Part shown: positions 1-11,501 of the stretch, in pieces
How positions within the stretch are numbered: position 1 is the stretch's first letter
Layout of the letters: each line of letters begins with the position of its first letter
NCBI RefSeq assembly: GCF_900292015.1
Contig: NZ_LR130759.1
Location: 248,001-312,000 of the forward strand
Direction of reading: 5' to 3'
Length of the DNA stretch: 64,000 bases
DNA from: Mycobacterium basiliense
GTDB taxonomy: Bacteria > Actinomycetota > Actinomycetes > Mycobacteriales > Mycobacteriaceae
The notes under the pieces: generated by a model
Seen by the model: only the letters and a program-made list of their open reading frames with translations
Databases searched by the model: none
What the model was told of the DNA's origin: nothing
Program-made: the position numbers and the translations under genes

Positions 1-1641
1 GCCCTCCGGCAGCGGCTCCACCTCGATGTCACATACCCCGTACTGTCCGTGTCCACCTGACTGTTTGACGTGTCGGCCGTGGCCTTTTGCCTTGCCGCCA
101 AAGGTCTCTCGTAGCGGCACGCGCAACTCGACCGTGTCCACGGTGACACCGTAGCGGTTGGCCAGCGCCTCTAGCACAACGCCGGCATGTGCCTCACCCA
201 TGCACCAGAGAACGATCTGGTGTGTCTCCTGGTTCTGCTCGATCCGCAATGTCGGGTCTTCGGCGGCGAGCCGGCCCAACCCGACCGACAGCTTGTCTTC
301 GTCGGTCTTGGCGTGCGCCTGGACGGCGACCGGCAGCAAGGGTTCCGGCATCGTCCAGGGCTTGAGTACCAAGGGTTCGGCCTTGTCCGAGAGCGTATCG
401 CCGGTCTCGGCGCGGCTCAGCTTGCCGATCGCGCAGATGTCGCCCGCCACCACCGTGGTTGCGGGGCGTTGTTGCTTGCCGAGCGGAAACGACAGCACCC
501 CGATGCGCTCGTCTTCGTCGTGATCGGGGTGGGTGTTCCCATTCCCGTTGGTCCCTCCGAAAAAGGACGAGAAATGACCCGACACATGAACGGTGGCGTC
601 GGGTCTAATGGTCCCGGAGAACACCCGGACCAGGCTGACCCGGCCGACGTACGGATCGGATGTCGTCTTGACCACTTCGGCAAGCAATGGTTCGTCGACG
701 TTGCAGGCCAACTCGGCGTGTGCGGCGCCATGCGGGGTGAAGACCTCCGGTAGCGGGTGCTCGCGCGGCGAGGGGAAGCCTCGGGTGATGATTTCCAACA
801 GCTCCAAGGTGCCGACACCGGTGCCGCTGCACACCGGGATCACCGGGAAGAACGAGCCTCGGGCAATGGCCTTCTCCAGATCCTGGATCAGCACCGATTC
901 GTCGACCTGCTCACCACCGAGGTAGCGCTCCATCAGCGATTCGTCCTCAGACTCCTCGATGATCCCCTCGATCAGGGTGCCACGCGCTTCCTCGGTGCGA
1001 TCGGTATCCGATGAGTCCGGGGGGCTCTCGGTCCGCTTGCCGTCGGCGTAGCTGTACTGGGTTTGGGACAACAGCCCGATCAGGCCGGCGCAGGTGGGCA
1101 GGCCGGTCGGCAGATATAGCGGCATCACCTTGTCGCCGAATGCGTCTTGTGCGGCCGCTAGTGCCTCCGGATAATTCGCTCGCGCGTGGTCGAGCTTGGT
1201 GATCACCACGGCCCGGGGCATGCCGACCTGGCTACATTCCTGCCAGAGGGACTTCGTCGGCTCGTCGACACCTTCGTTTGCCGCGATTACGAACAGGGCG
1301 CAGTCCGCGGCGCGCAATCCGGCCCGCAACTCACCGACGAAGTCGGCATATCCGGGTGTGTCAACGAGGTTGACCTTGATGCCGTCATGGGCCAGGGAAG
1401 CCACCGCAAGGCCAACCGAGCGCTGTTGCCGGATCTCCGCATCATCGAAGTCGCAGACGGTGGTGCCGTCGGTCACCGAGCCGGGGCGAGGCAACACACC
1501 CGCCGCGACCAGTAGGGCTTCCACGAGGGTGGTCTTGCCGCCCCCCGACGGACCGACCAGAACCACGTTGCGAATGGCGTCCGGACCCTCCGCGGTGGGC
1601 ACAGCTCCCGCCCCCGAGGAAGCGCCTACTCTGTCGGCCAC
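1..1641 (-). CDS. fusA2: Elongation factor G-like GTPase FusA2, C-terminus cut by the window edge
   Basis: The 547 visible codons encode an EF-G-type translational GTPase of the paralogous FusA2 class; the family protein is about 714 residues, so roughly the last quarter is missing. The P-loop GPSGGGKTT is at residues 30-38, followed by a switch II DTPGY motif. The guanine-specificity motif reads TKLD rather than the canonical NKxD. Domain II and later domains follow, with a low-complexity Gly/Asn/His/Asp/Glu insert near 500-550. The GTG start at 1641 is chosen because GGGAGGT lies just upstream. Canonical EF-G is normally encoded by fusA1 in the str operon, so this paralogue may act in ribosome recycling or a regulatory role, which is inference. 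It is divergent in content from, but on the same strand as, the next gene. Confidence 0.93.
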   Translation of the reverse strand, partial: MADRVGASSGAGAVPTAEGPDAIRNVVLVGPSGGGKTTLVEALLVAAGVLPRPGSVTDGTTVCDFDDAEIRQQRSVGLAVASLAHDGIKVNLVDTPGYADFVGELRAGLRAADCALFVIAANEGVDEPTKSLWQECSQVGMPRAVVITKLDHARANYPEALAAAQDAFGDKVMPLYLPTGLPTCAGLIGLLSQTQYSYADGKRTESPPDSSDTDRTEEARGTLIEGIIEESEDESLMERYLGGEQVDESVLIQDLEKAIARGSFFPVIPVCSGTGVGTLELLEIITRGFPSPREHPLPEVFTPHGAAHAELACNVDEPLLAEVVKTTSDPYVGRVSLVRVFSGTIRPDATVHVSGHFSSFFGGTNGNGNTHPDHDEDERIGVLSFPLGKQQRPATTVVAGDICAIGKLSRAETGDTLSDKAEPLVLKPWTMPEPLLPVAVQAHAKTDEDKLSVGLGRLAAEDPTLRIEQNQETHQIVLWCMGEAHAGVVLEALANRYGVTVDTVELRVPLRETFGGKAKGHGRHVKQSGGHGQYGVCDIEVEPLPEG

Positions 1642-1834
1642 GACTTACCTCCCGTTCTCCCGGGGTGTCCGCTCATTCCCGTACGCGGTGTGTTCCAGCC
1701 CACAGGATGCAGTAGCAACTTTTCCCCCAACAGCCGCCCAATACAAGGGTCGGCCCATCGCACTGCCAGATCTTGGCGCCCCGTCATGGTTCTCGACCCG
1801 GCGCCGAACCGGCCGGTGCGGTGGCCAGGTCTGG

Positions 1835-2242
1835 TTAGGCGTGCCAGCTCGTCCAGCGCCGTACGGTGACGGTGATGACCGGGCCGTCCAATGAAACAGA
1901 TTGGTACTGAGGATATTTGGCCCGAAGCAAGCGATGGCCAGTGTGCATCGCTTCGCCGTCGTGGTGAACCGCCGCAACGCCGTCGGCGCGGACCCACCAC
2001 AGCTGCGTCCAATCGTCGTCGTAGCGGTCGACGAGCACGCTGGCCTCGGGGTGGCTCGCGACGTTGGAGAGGCGACGCAGCCGTTGGGTGCTTTTGGGTT
2101 TCCCGTCCACGGCGGTGAAGATGCAGTCCCGCGCTACGGCGAAGACGACCGGCACCACATGGGGAATGCCTTCGGGCGTGATGGTGGCCAGCCGCGCCAC
2201 CCGAGACTGAGTGAATCGGACCTTCGGGTCGAATCCGCCCAC
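1835..2242 (-). CDS. PPOX-class F420-dependent flavin/deazaflavin-binding protein, Rv0121c family
   Basis: This 135-residue protein has the split beta-barrel pattern of pyridoxamine-5'-phosphate oxidase-like proteins. The start [22 protein letters not shown] is typical of the class in which mycobacterial members bind F420 rather than FMN. It ends with the [15 protein letters not shown] tail common in the subfamily. The substrate is unknown. The GTG at 2242 gives an N-terminus at the usual family position. It lies on the same strand as fusA2 with about 190 bases between them and probably has its own promoter, facing the divergent gene at 2284 across 41 bases. Confidence 0.88.
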   Translation of the reverse strand: MGGFDPKVRFTQSRVARLATITPEGIPHVVPVVFAVARDCIFTAVDGKPKSTQRLRRLSNVASHPEASVLVDRYDDDWTQLWWVRADGVAAVHHDGEAMHTGHRLLRAKYPQYQSVSLDGPVITVTVRRWTSWHA

Positions 2243-2283
2243 GTGCCCAGCCTAGGACCGGCTCGCCGCGCTACCGTTACCCG

Positions 2284-2769
2284 ATGCGGGCGGAGACGCA
2301 GATCACCAATCTCCTGTACCGCTATGCCGAATGCATCGACGGCGGCGACCTGGACGGGGCGGCCGGGCTCTTCGAGCACGCTCGCATTCGGGTTCGCGGA
2401 GACGACACGATCGACGCGGCGGGTTTGCTGAAGATCTGGAAGTCGCTGATCGTGCTTTATCCCGACGGGACACCCCGTACCAAGCACGTGGTTAGCAATC
2501 CGATTATCGATATTGACGCGCACGCCGAAACTGCGCATTGTCGCAGCTACTACACCGTCTTGCAGCAAACCGACGACTTTCCGCTGCAGACCATCGTGAC
2601 CGGCCGGTACGTCGATCGTTTCGACTGCGTCGACGGAAATTGGCGGTTTTCCTATCGCGACCTGACCCTTATCGACATGGTGGGCGACGTCAGTCGCCAC
2701 CTCAACTATTCGATTGCGCCGACCGCTGGGTACTGGCAACGATCTGGACCTGAGCACGGTCAGCTATAG
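2284..2769 (+). CDS. SnoaL/NTF2-like domain protein
   Basis: The 161-residue product has the layout of a cone-shaped alpha+beta SnoaL/NTF2-like domain: an N-terminal helix (ITNLLYRYAECIDGGDLDGAAGLF), a middle TKHVVSNPIIDID strand segment, and a C-terminal sheet ending in WRFSYRDLTLIDMVGD. Such proteins are small isomerases, dehydratases or hydroxylases, or ligand binders; nothing here fixes the substrate. The ATG at 2284 follows a 41-base divergent spacer shared with the PPOX gene. In H37Rv I recall PE_PGRS2 between this area and pepA; no PE gene is present here. Confidence 0.8.
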   Translation: MRAETQITNLLYRYAECIDGGDLDGAAGLFEHARIRVRGDDTIDAAGLLKIWKSLIVLYPDGTPRTKHVVSNPIIDIDAHAETAHCRSYYTVLQQTDDFPLQTIVTGRYVDRFDCVDGNWRFSYRDLTLIDMVGDVSRHLNYSIAPTAGYWQRSGPEHGQL

Positions 2770-2865
2770 CTATCCTTGGACTAATCTGTAAGACAAAGTT
2801 TTGCCGCCCGGACCTCAAGGCTGGGACAATGCTCTGATGCTTACCCCGACGCAGGAGGTTGCGGG

Positions 2866-3939
2866 ATGAAGAAATTGCGCGATCGCTCACCGAGGTGGGC
2901 ATGGTTATTCGCGATAGTGGCCGTGCTGGGATTGGGCTTGGCCACGTCGCCGGCGCCCGCCCAGGCGGCGCCGTCCACCCTGGCGCTAGACCGATTCGCC
3001 GACTATCCCACGCTGCCGCTGGACCCGTCGGCAATGGTCGCCCAGGTGGGTCCGCAGGTGGTCAACGTCAACACCAAGCTCGGCTATAACAACGCCGTGG
3101 GTGCCGGAACCGGCATCGTCATCGATCCCAACGGTGTGGTGCTGACCAACAACCACGTCATCTCGGGTGCCACCGACATCACCGTGTACAGCGTCGGCGA
3201 CGGCAACACCTATGGCGTCGATGTGATCGGCTACGACCGCACGCAGGATGTCGCGGTGTTGCAGCTGCGCGGCGCCGGTGGCCTACCCGCCGCCGCGATC
3301 GGCGGTGGAGTCGCTGTCGGCGAGCCGATCGTGGCGATGGGCAACACCGGCGGACAGGGCGGAACGCCGCGTGCGGTGCCGGGCCGCGTGGTCGCACTGG
3401 ACCAGACCGTACAAGCGTCCGACTCCCTGACCGGCGCCGAGGAGACGCTCAATGGGTTGATCCAAGTTGATGCCGCGATCGCACCGGGCGACTCTGGTGG
3501 ACCGATCGTGAACAGCATGGGCCAGGTGGTTGGCATGAACACCGCCGCATCCGACAACTTCCAGATGTCCGGTGGTGGTCAGGGATTCGCCATCCCTATC
3601 GGCCGTGCGATGGCGATCGCCGGACAGATCCGGTCCGGGGGCGGGTCGCCCACGGTGCACATCGGGCCCACCGCCTTCCTCGGCCTGGGCGTCGTCGACA
3701 ACAACGGCACCGGCGCCAGGGTCGAGCGCGTCGTGGGCAGCGCTCCCGCCGCGGGCATCGGGATCTCCACCGGCGATATCATCACCGCCCTGGACAGGAC
3801 ACCGATCAACTCGGCAACCGCGATGTCTGATGCGCTCAACGCACACCATCCCGGTGACATCGTCTCGATCAGTTGGACCTCCAAGTCGGGTGTGCAACGC
3901 ACCGAAAACGTGACGCTGGCGGAGGGCCCCCCGGCCTGA
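2866..3939 (+). CDS. pepA: Secreted trypsin-like serine protease PepA (Mtb32A), HtrA-like with PDZ domain
   Basis: The protein has 357 residues. Residues 1-35 form a Sec signal peptide (basic start, hydrophobic core, cleavage expected near AQA-A). The chymotrypsin-fold domain carries His97 in TNNHV, Asp128 in TQDVAV and Ser210 in PGDSGGP, a complete catalytic triad. A PDZ domain occupies about 255-350. The sequence is close to M. tuberculosis Rv0125, a component of the M72 vaccine antigen. GGAGG sits about 8 bases before the ATG. It is expected in the cell envelope or culture fluid as a quality-control protease. It is followed after 121 bases by treS. Confidence 0.95.
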   Translation: MKKLRDRSPRWAWLFAIVAVLGLGLATSPAPAQAAPSTLALDRFADYPTLPLDPSAMVAQVGPQVVNVNTKLGYNNAVGAGTGIVIDPNGVVLTNNHVISGATDITVYSVGDGNTYGVDVIGYDRTQDVAVLQLRGAGGLPAAAIGGGVAVGEPIVAMGNTGGQGGTPRAVPGRVVALDQTVQASDSLTGAEETLNGLIQVDAAIAPGDSGGPIVNSMGQVVGMNTAASDNFQMSGGGQGFAIPIGRAMAIAGQIRSGGGSPTVHIGPTAFLGLGVVDNNGTGARVERVVGSAPAAGIGISTGDIITALDRTPINSATAMSDALNAHHPGDIVSISWTSKSGVQRTENVTLAEGPPA

Positions 3940-4060
3940 CCTCGTCGCGGACGCTCGACGTCGGTGGGCCAATTCGTATGGCATTGCCGGTAATTGACCG
4001 TACCGATGTGAGCGCGATTCTTATGGTTGTCCCTCGGGTACCCGTGGCATCGTGGAATTG

Positions 4061-5841
<1,781 letters not shown>

Positions 5842-5845
<4 letters not shown>

Positions 5846-7275
5846 CTCGTGCCGGCGACGATGCAGTGGGGGTACCGCCCGCTGGTGGGGGACCGGAGGG
5901 GCCGCCGATAACGTGGACGGCCACGCTTGCCGCCAGGCTGCCCTGGTCCGAATGGTTGCCGCAGCAGCGGTGGTATGCGGGCCGCAGCCGCGAGTTGTCC
6001 GCCGCCGAGCCCGGCGTCGTGGTTTCTCTTCGCGACAATCTCGACTTGGTGCTGGTTGACGCCAGCTACAGCGATGGTTCGGCCGAGCGCTACCAGGTGA
6101 TCGTCGGTTGGGATGCCGCCCCGGTGTCGGAGTTCAGCACGCTTGCCACGATCGGCTCCGTCGACGGGCACACCGGATTCGATGCGCTCTATGAGCCCGA
6201 GGCTCCGCAGTTTCTGTTGTCGTTGATCGACTCCGGCGCCGAACGCAGTTCGTCGGCCGCACAGGTCCGGTTTACCCGGGAACCAGATGTGGAGTTGCCG
6301 CTCGCCGCCCATCCGCGTGTTTCGGACGCAGAACAGAGCAATACCAGCGTGATTTTCGACCGCGGGCCGGGTGCCATCGTCAAGGTGTTCCGTCGCGTCA
6401 GCCCGGGTATCAACCCCGACATCGAACTCAACCGAGTGCTGGGACGCGCCCGCAATCCGCACGTGGCCCGGCTCCTTGGTAGCTATGAGATAGCTGCCCC
6501 GGACGACTCGCCGGACGCATTGTGTCCGCTGGGTATGGCGACCAAATACGAGGCGAATGCGGCTGAGGGTTGGGCCATGGCTACCGCCAGCGTTCGCGAC
6601 CTGTTCGCGGAGGCCGATTTGTATGCCCACGAAGTCGGTGGGGACTTCGCCGGTGAGTCCTATCGTCTGGGCGAAGCGGTCGCGTCCGTGCATGCGACCC
6701 TGGCGGAATACCTGGGCACGGCACAGGCAACGTTTCCGGTGGACCACGTACTAGCGCGGCTTTCGTCGGCCGTGGCGGCGGTACCTGAACTGGAGCAGTT
6801 CGCCGCAACAATTCAGGAGCGATTCAACAAGCTGGCGGACGAGCCGATCACCGTCCAACGGGTGCACGGGGATCTGCACCTGGGCCAGGTGCTGCGAACC
6901 CCGGGAAGCTGGCTGGTGATCGACTTCGAAGGTGAACCCGGTCAGCCGCTCGCGGAGCGGCGGGCGCCGGATTCACCACTGCGTGACGTTGCCGGTGTGT
7001 TGCGCTCCTTCGAGTACGCGGCCTACGGGCCGCTGGTGGAACACGCCGACGACAAGCAGCTGGCCGCCCGTGCCCGGGAGTGGGTCGAGCGCAATCGAGC
7101 CGCGTTCTGCGACGGCTATGCGGCCGCCTCGGGAACCGATCCGCGAGATTCCGAGCTGTTGCTAGGCGCCTACGAACTCGACAAGGCCGTCTACGAGACC
7201 GGCTACGAGGCCCGGCATCGGCCCGGCTGGCTGCCGATACCGCTGCGCTCGATCGCCCGGCTGACCGTCGCGTAG
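5842..7275 (+). CDS. mak: Maltokinase Mak (Pep2)
   Basis: The kinase phosphorylates maltose to maltose-1-phosphate, feeding GlgE. It has an aminoglycoside-phosphotransferase-like fold: an N-terminal cap with [19 protein letters not shown] at 33-52, the catalytic loop VHGDLHLGQ at 341-349 with Asp344, and the metal-binding IDFEGEP from 360. The ATG overlaps the treS stop by four bases, which fixes the start. The protein is 477 residues, about 20 more than the H37Rv form, because of a Gly/Pro-rich N-terminal extension (residues 5-24). Confidence 0.96.
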
Positions 7276-7351
7276 CCAGCCACCGCCGGCGGCTGCCCGG
7301 CCGACGGTGGTCGCGCCGTCGCCTGCACGCGCAACCGGCGTCTGGAAGCAT

Positions 7352-8038
7352 GTGCGTGTGATCAAGGAGATTTTCGACAGTGAGGCAAGGTTGTCGTGGG
7401 TGCTGGCGGTGTTGGCGGGGGTGTTGGGGGCAACCGCGTTTACCCACTCTGCGGGCTATTTTGTGACTTTCATGACGGGCAATGCCCAACGCGCCGTGTT
7501 GGGCTACTTTCGCGAGGACATGTGGCTTTCGATAACTGCGGGGCTGCTGTTGCTGTGCTTCGTCCTGGGTGTGGTGGTTGCCTCGGTGTGCAGGCGTCAT
7601 ATCTGGGTCGATCATCCGCATGGTCCGACCGTGCTGACGACGTTCAGTCTGATAGCCGCGACCGCACTCGACATCGTCATTGGGGGCTGGGAAGACGGCC
7701 AGCTTGATTTCTTGCCGATCATGTTCGTGGTTTTCGGGGTTGGCTCGTTGAACACCTCGTTCGTCAAGGACGGCGAGGTGTCGGTGCCGTTGAGCTACGT
7801 GACCGGCACGTTGGTCAAGATGGGGCAGGGCATCGAACGGCATATTGCCGGCGGAAACTCCGCGGACTGGCTCGGCTACTTCCTGTTGTTCGCCAGCTTC
7901 GTGCTGGGCGCCACCGTGGGCGGCGGCGTCAGCCTGGTGGTCAGCGGAACGCAGATGCTGGCCGTCGCCTCCACCGTGTGCGCGATAACAACCGGCTATA
8001 CCTATTTCCACTCCGACCGTCGGGCTTTGTTGCGGTAG
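7352..8038 (+). CDS. YoaK/DUF1275-family membrane protein
   Basis: About six hydrophobic segments are visible in roughly 228 residues (for example near 10-30, 55-75, 90-105, 120-135, 170-190 and 195-215). The short motifs VTFMTGNAQR and PLSYVTGTLVKMGQ are the paired TGN/TG motifs characteristic of DUF1275 (YoaK) proteins. Function in this family is not established. The start is uncertain: GTG at 7352 has GGAAG just upstream, GTG at 7358 is a near alternative, and the longest frame opens at 7307. The gene follows mak by about 75 bases on the same strand and could be cotranscribed. Confidence 0.8.
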   Translation: MRVIKEIFDSEARLSWVLAVLAGVLGATAFTHSAGYFVTFMTGNAQRAVLGYFREDMWLSITAGLLLLCFVLGVVVASVCRRHIWVDHPHGPTVLTTFSLIAATALDIVIGGWEDGQLDFLPIMFVVFGVGSLNTSFVKDGEVSVPLSYVTGTLVKMGQGIERHIAGGNSADWLGYFLLFASFVLGATVGGGVSLVVSGTQMLAVASTVCAITTGYTYFHSDRRALLR

Positions 8039-8116
8039 CCGCGGCGCCGACAAACATCGGCAGCAGCGCTGGCCGTTGCGCTGCTGCCGATGCTGGCTTG
8101 TTGCTACTGCCGGTTC

Positions 8117-9130
<1,014 letters not shown>

Positions 9131-9220
9131 TCATCTGCCGCACGACGCGGTCGAATCTGTCTGGGCGAGTGAAACACAGCGGCACTACACAATTCGTTTA
9201 TCACGGCCGAAGCAAAACAT

Positions 9221-9277
9221 CGCGTTTGGTTAACGATTGAGAGTCGGGCCGGAATCGTCGCGTTCAGATAACGATTG
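9221..9277. repeat. 19-bp direct repeat pair upstream of fbpC
   Basis: Bases 9221-9239 and 9259-9277 are the same 19-mer with three mismatches, CGCGTT-N4-TAACGATTG, spaced 38 bases start to start. They lie 112-168 bases upstream of the fbpC start codon, in an otherwise unremarkable 250-base gene-free stretch. Spacing of 38 bases is near three and a half helical turns. They could be tandem sites for a response regulator; that is inference. Confidence 0.5.
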
Positions 9278-9359
9278 GCGCTCAGATCGATATTCATTCT
9301 TCAGAATTGTTAGTCCATGGGCTAGCAATTCTGCAATTCAGGGCCGAGATTCGCTCGGA

Positions 9360-10178
9360 CTAGGAGACCAGACGGCGTAAAACCTTTGACGCGGTGATGA
9401 TTCCGATGACCGGCACTATCACTAACACGACGACGTCCACCGGGTTGAAAGGGGTGCCGATCAATAACGCCCGCAAAATGTCGACCTCGTAGCTCAATGG
9501 GTTCACCGTGCTCAGTGCGTTCAGCCAGGTTGGCATTACGTCGACCGGGTACAGCGCATTGGAAGCGAAGAACAGCGGCATCGTGATGGCCTGCCCGATA
9601 CCCATCAGGCGCTCGCGATTGCGTACCAGTCCGGCCAGGGTCATCGACAGGCACGCGAAAAATGCGGCGCCGAGCATCACCACGCCCATGGCAGCCACGA
9701 TTCGGAGTGGGTTGGTGGTCAGTCCGACACCCATCGCGTAGGCCAACACCAACACCCCGACGACCTGGGCGACCGATCGGACACCGGCGGCGAACGACTT
9801 GCCGGTGATCAGCGCCGATGCTGGCGCTGGGGTCGCCATGAGTTTGTCGAGGATACCCGCGTCTCGGTCCCAAATAATTTGTATGCCATAGAAGATCGAG
9901 ATGAACAGCGCTGACTGAGCAATGATTCCGGGCGCCAGAAATGCCAAGTAGGACACCGCGCCGGTGTCGATGACATGTAAGTGGCTGAAGGTGGTGCCGA
10001 AGATCAACAACCACAGCGCCGGCTGCACCATCCGCGTGAAAAGCTCGGTTCGGTCGTGCTGCAGCTTCTGTAATTCGACGATCGCGAATGCCGCTATGCG
10101 GCTAAGCATTGCGGAAACCTTGTCGAATCCGCGGGGGGCGCGGACCAGGCTCAGCGCACCGGCGTGATCAATTGACAT
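9360..10178 (-). CDS. ABC-2 type transporter permease (DrrB-like)
   Basis: The 272-residue membrane protein has about six hydrophobic segments and the ABC-2 family signature (GIQIIWDRDAGILDKLMATPAP after the second segment, and SNALYPVDVMPTWLNALSTVNPLSYEVDILR near the end), as in daunorubicin-resistance DrrB. It should be the membrane half of an exporter with the ATPase encoded immediately upstream. The ATG at 10178 overlaps the ATPase stop region by 11 bases and is preceded by AGAAGGA, which decides the start over the longer frame at 10229. The exported substrate is unknown. Confidence 0.9.
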   Translation of the reverse strand: MSIDHAGALSLVRAPRGFDKVSAMLSRIAAFAIVELQKLQHDRTELFTRMVQPALWLLIFGTTFSHLHVIDTGAVSYLAFLAPGIIAQSALFISIFYGIQIIWDRDAGILDKLMATPAPASALITGKSFAAGVRSVAQVVGVLVLAYAMGVGLTTNPLRIVAAMGVVMLGAAFFACLSMTLAGLVRNRERLMGIGQAITMPLFFASNALYPVDVMPTWLNALSTVNPLSYEVDILRALLIGTPFNPVDVVVLVIVPVIGIITASKVLRRLVS

Positions 10179-10983
10179 CGCGGGCGATCCTTCTGGTGGA
10201 GCGTATTTCAGACATTCCGGACGGAGCATCGGTCGCCAAGTCGGACGCCGAATAGTGGCGGAACACGTCCTCGAGGGTGGCGTCGGGCGACAACGTCGAC
10301 TTCAACTCCTCGGGTGTTCCCACGGCCCGCAGCGCGCCCCGATGCATCAGCGCCACCCGGTCGCACAGCAGGTCCGCTTCTTCCATGTAATGGGTAGTCA
10401 GCAGCACTGTCATGCCGAACTGAGACTGCATGCGTTGCACCTGTGTCCATACGCCGTCGCGCGCAATCGGATCGAGTCCGACCGTTGGTTCGTCCAGGAC
10501 CAGCAGTGACGGACGGTTGACCAGGGCCTGGGCCACCTCCAATCGGCGAACCATGCCGCCGGAGTAGGTTGTTGCCAACCGATCGGCGGTATCAAGTAGG
10601 TCCATCGCGGCCAGCGCCGCATCGACGCGCTCGGCGCGCTGGGTTCGCGGCACACCGTACAACCGGGCAAACCATTCCACATTTTGCCGTCCGGTCAGGG
10701 CGGTTTCGATCGAAAGTTTCTGTGGCACATAGCCGATATTGCTGCGTATGGCTACCGTCTGGTGGCGGGCATCCAGCCCGAAGATGTGTAGCTCGCCGTG
10801 ACGCACCGGCGCCAACGTGGTCAGCATACGCACCACCGTCGTCTTCCCGGCGCCGTTGGGTCCCAGCAGGCCCATCGTTTCGCCGGCCCGGACCTGCAAT
10901 GTGAGGTTGTCGACTGCGGTGTGCTTGCCGTAGCGATAGGTCAGCTGGCAGCAGTCGATCGCCGGGATGGCTGGTGTGTTCAC
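10168..10983 (-). CDS. ABC transporter ATP-binding protein (DrrA-like)
   Basis: This 271-residue ATPase has Walker A GPNGAGKTT at 41-49, a Q-loop in GYVPQKL near 84-90, the signature SGGM at 141-144 and Walker B LLVLDEP at 160-166. An H-loop is in LLTTHYMEEAD. A C-terminal tail of about 40 residues is typical of the DrrA class, which powers ABC-2 exporters of antibiotics or lipids. The GTG start at 10983 overlaps the marR stop (GTGA), and the 3' end overlaps the permease, so the three genes are one coupled operon. Confidence 0.93.
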   Translation of the reverse strand: MNTPAIPAIDCCQLTYRYGKHTAVDNLTLQVRAGETMGLLGPNGAGKTTVVRMLTTLAPVRHGELHIFGLDARHQTVAIRSNIGYVPQKLSIETALTGRQNVEWFARLYGVPRTQRAERVDAALAAMDLLDTADRLATTYSGGMVRRLEVAQALVNRPSLLVLDEPTVGLDPIARDGVWTQVQRMQSQFGMTVLLTTHYMEEADLLCDRVALMHRGALRAVGTPEELKSTLSPDATLEDVFRHYSASDLATDAPSGMSEIRSTRRIARDVN

Positions 10984-11483
10984 TCTCTTTGTTCCTGAAG
11001 CTTTTCTGTTTGTTCCTGAAGCTTTTCTGTTTGTTCCTGAAGCATCAGGGTCACCTCTTCGAGGACCTCCAATCCCTGTGCCAATACCCCGATTCGGTTG
11101 TCATCAAGCCGGCGCAGCAGGTCGGCGAGCAAGGCTCGCCGTGCTTCCGCCGAGGCATCGATCACCTGCTGAGCCGACTCGGTGAGCCGCAATCGGCCGA
11201 CGCGGCGGTCGGCGGCGTCGCAGGTTCGTTCCAGCAATCCCTCGCCGACCAGCTTGGATACCAGAGTCGAGGCGCTGTTGGCGACCAGCCCAAGCTCGTT
11301 TGCGGCATCGCTGATCGAAACCCCGGGTCGTCGCGCTACCAGCCGCAATAGCTCGGCCTGTGACTCGGACAGGCTGCCGGGCGAATAGCCGGTGCCGCTG
11401 GATCGCCGTAGTTGCCGACGGAACCTGCCTAGGATCCCCGGAACTGCAGCGGCGAGATCCGTTCGGGTGGTCACTTCCGCCAT
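10980..11483 (-). CDS. MarR-family transcriptional regulator with a tandem heptad tail
   Basis: The 167-residue protein has a winged-helix core: an N-terminal dimerisation helix, a helix-turn-helix with GVSISDAANELGLVANSASTLVSKL at about 54-78, and the wing with RTCDAADRRVGRLRLT. The final 20 residues are the perfect heptads LQEQTEK, LQEQTEK and LQEQRE, encoded by 21-bp tandem repeats, predicted to extend a coiled coil. The ATG at 11483 is 18 bases from the metallophosphoesterase stop. It probably represses the exporter encoded directly after it and senses the exported compound; that is inference from gene order. Confidence 0.9.
   Translation of the reverse strand: MAEVTTRTDLAAAVPGILGRFRRQLRRSSGTGYSPGSLSESQAELLRLVARRPGVSISDAANELGLVANSASTLVSKLVGEGLLERTCDAADRRVGRLRLTESAQQVIDASAEARRALLADLLRRLDDNRIGVLAQGLEVLEEVTLMLQEQTEKLQEQTEKLQEQRE
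10988..11043. repeat. 21-bp tandem repeat at the 3' end of the marR gene
   Basis: Two exact copies of TTTGTTCCTGAAGCTTTTCTG (10988-11008 and 11009-11029) are followed by a 14-base partial copy to 11043. The period is a multiple of three and equals seven codons, so gain or loss of a unit keeps the frame and lengthens or shortens the coiled-coil tail by one heptad. The array ends only five bases from the ATPase start codon. Confidence 0.95.
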
Positions 11484-11501
11484 AATACATCTGTAGGGGA
11501 G

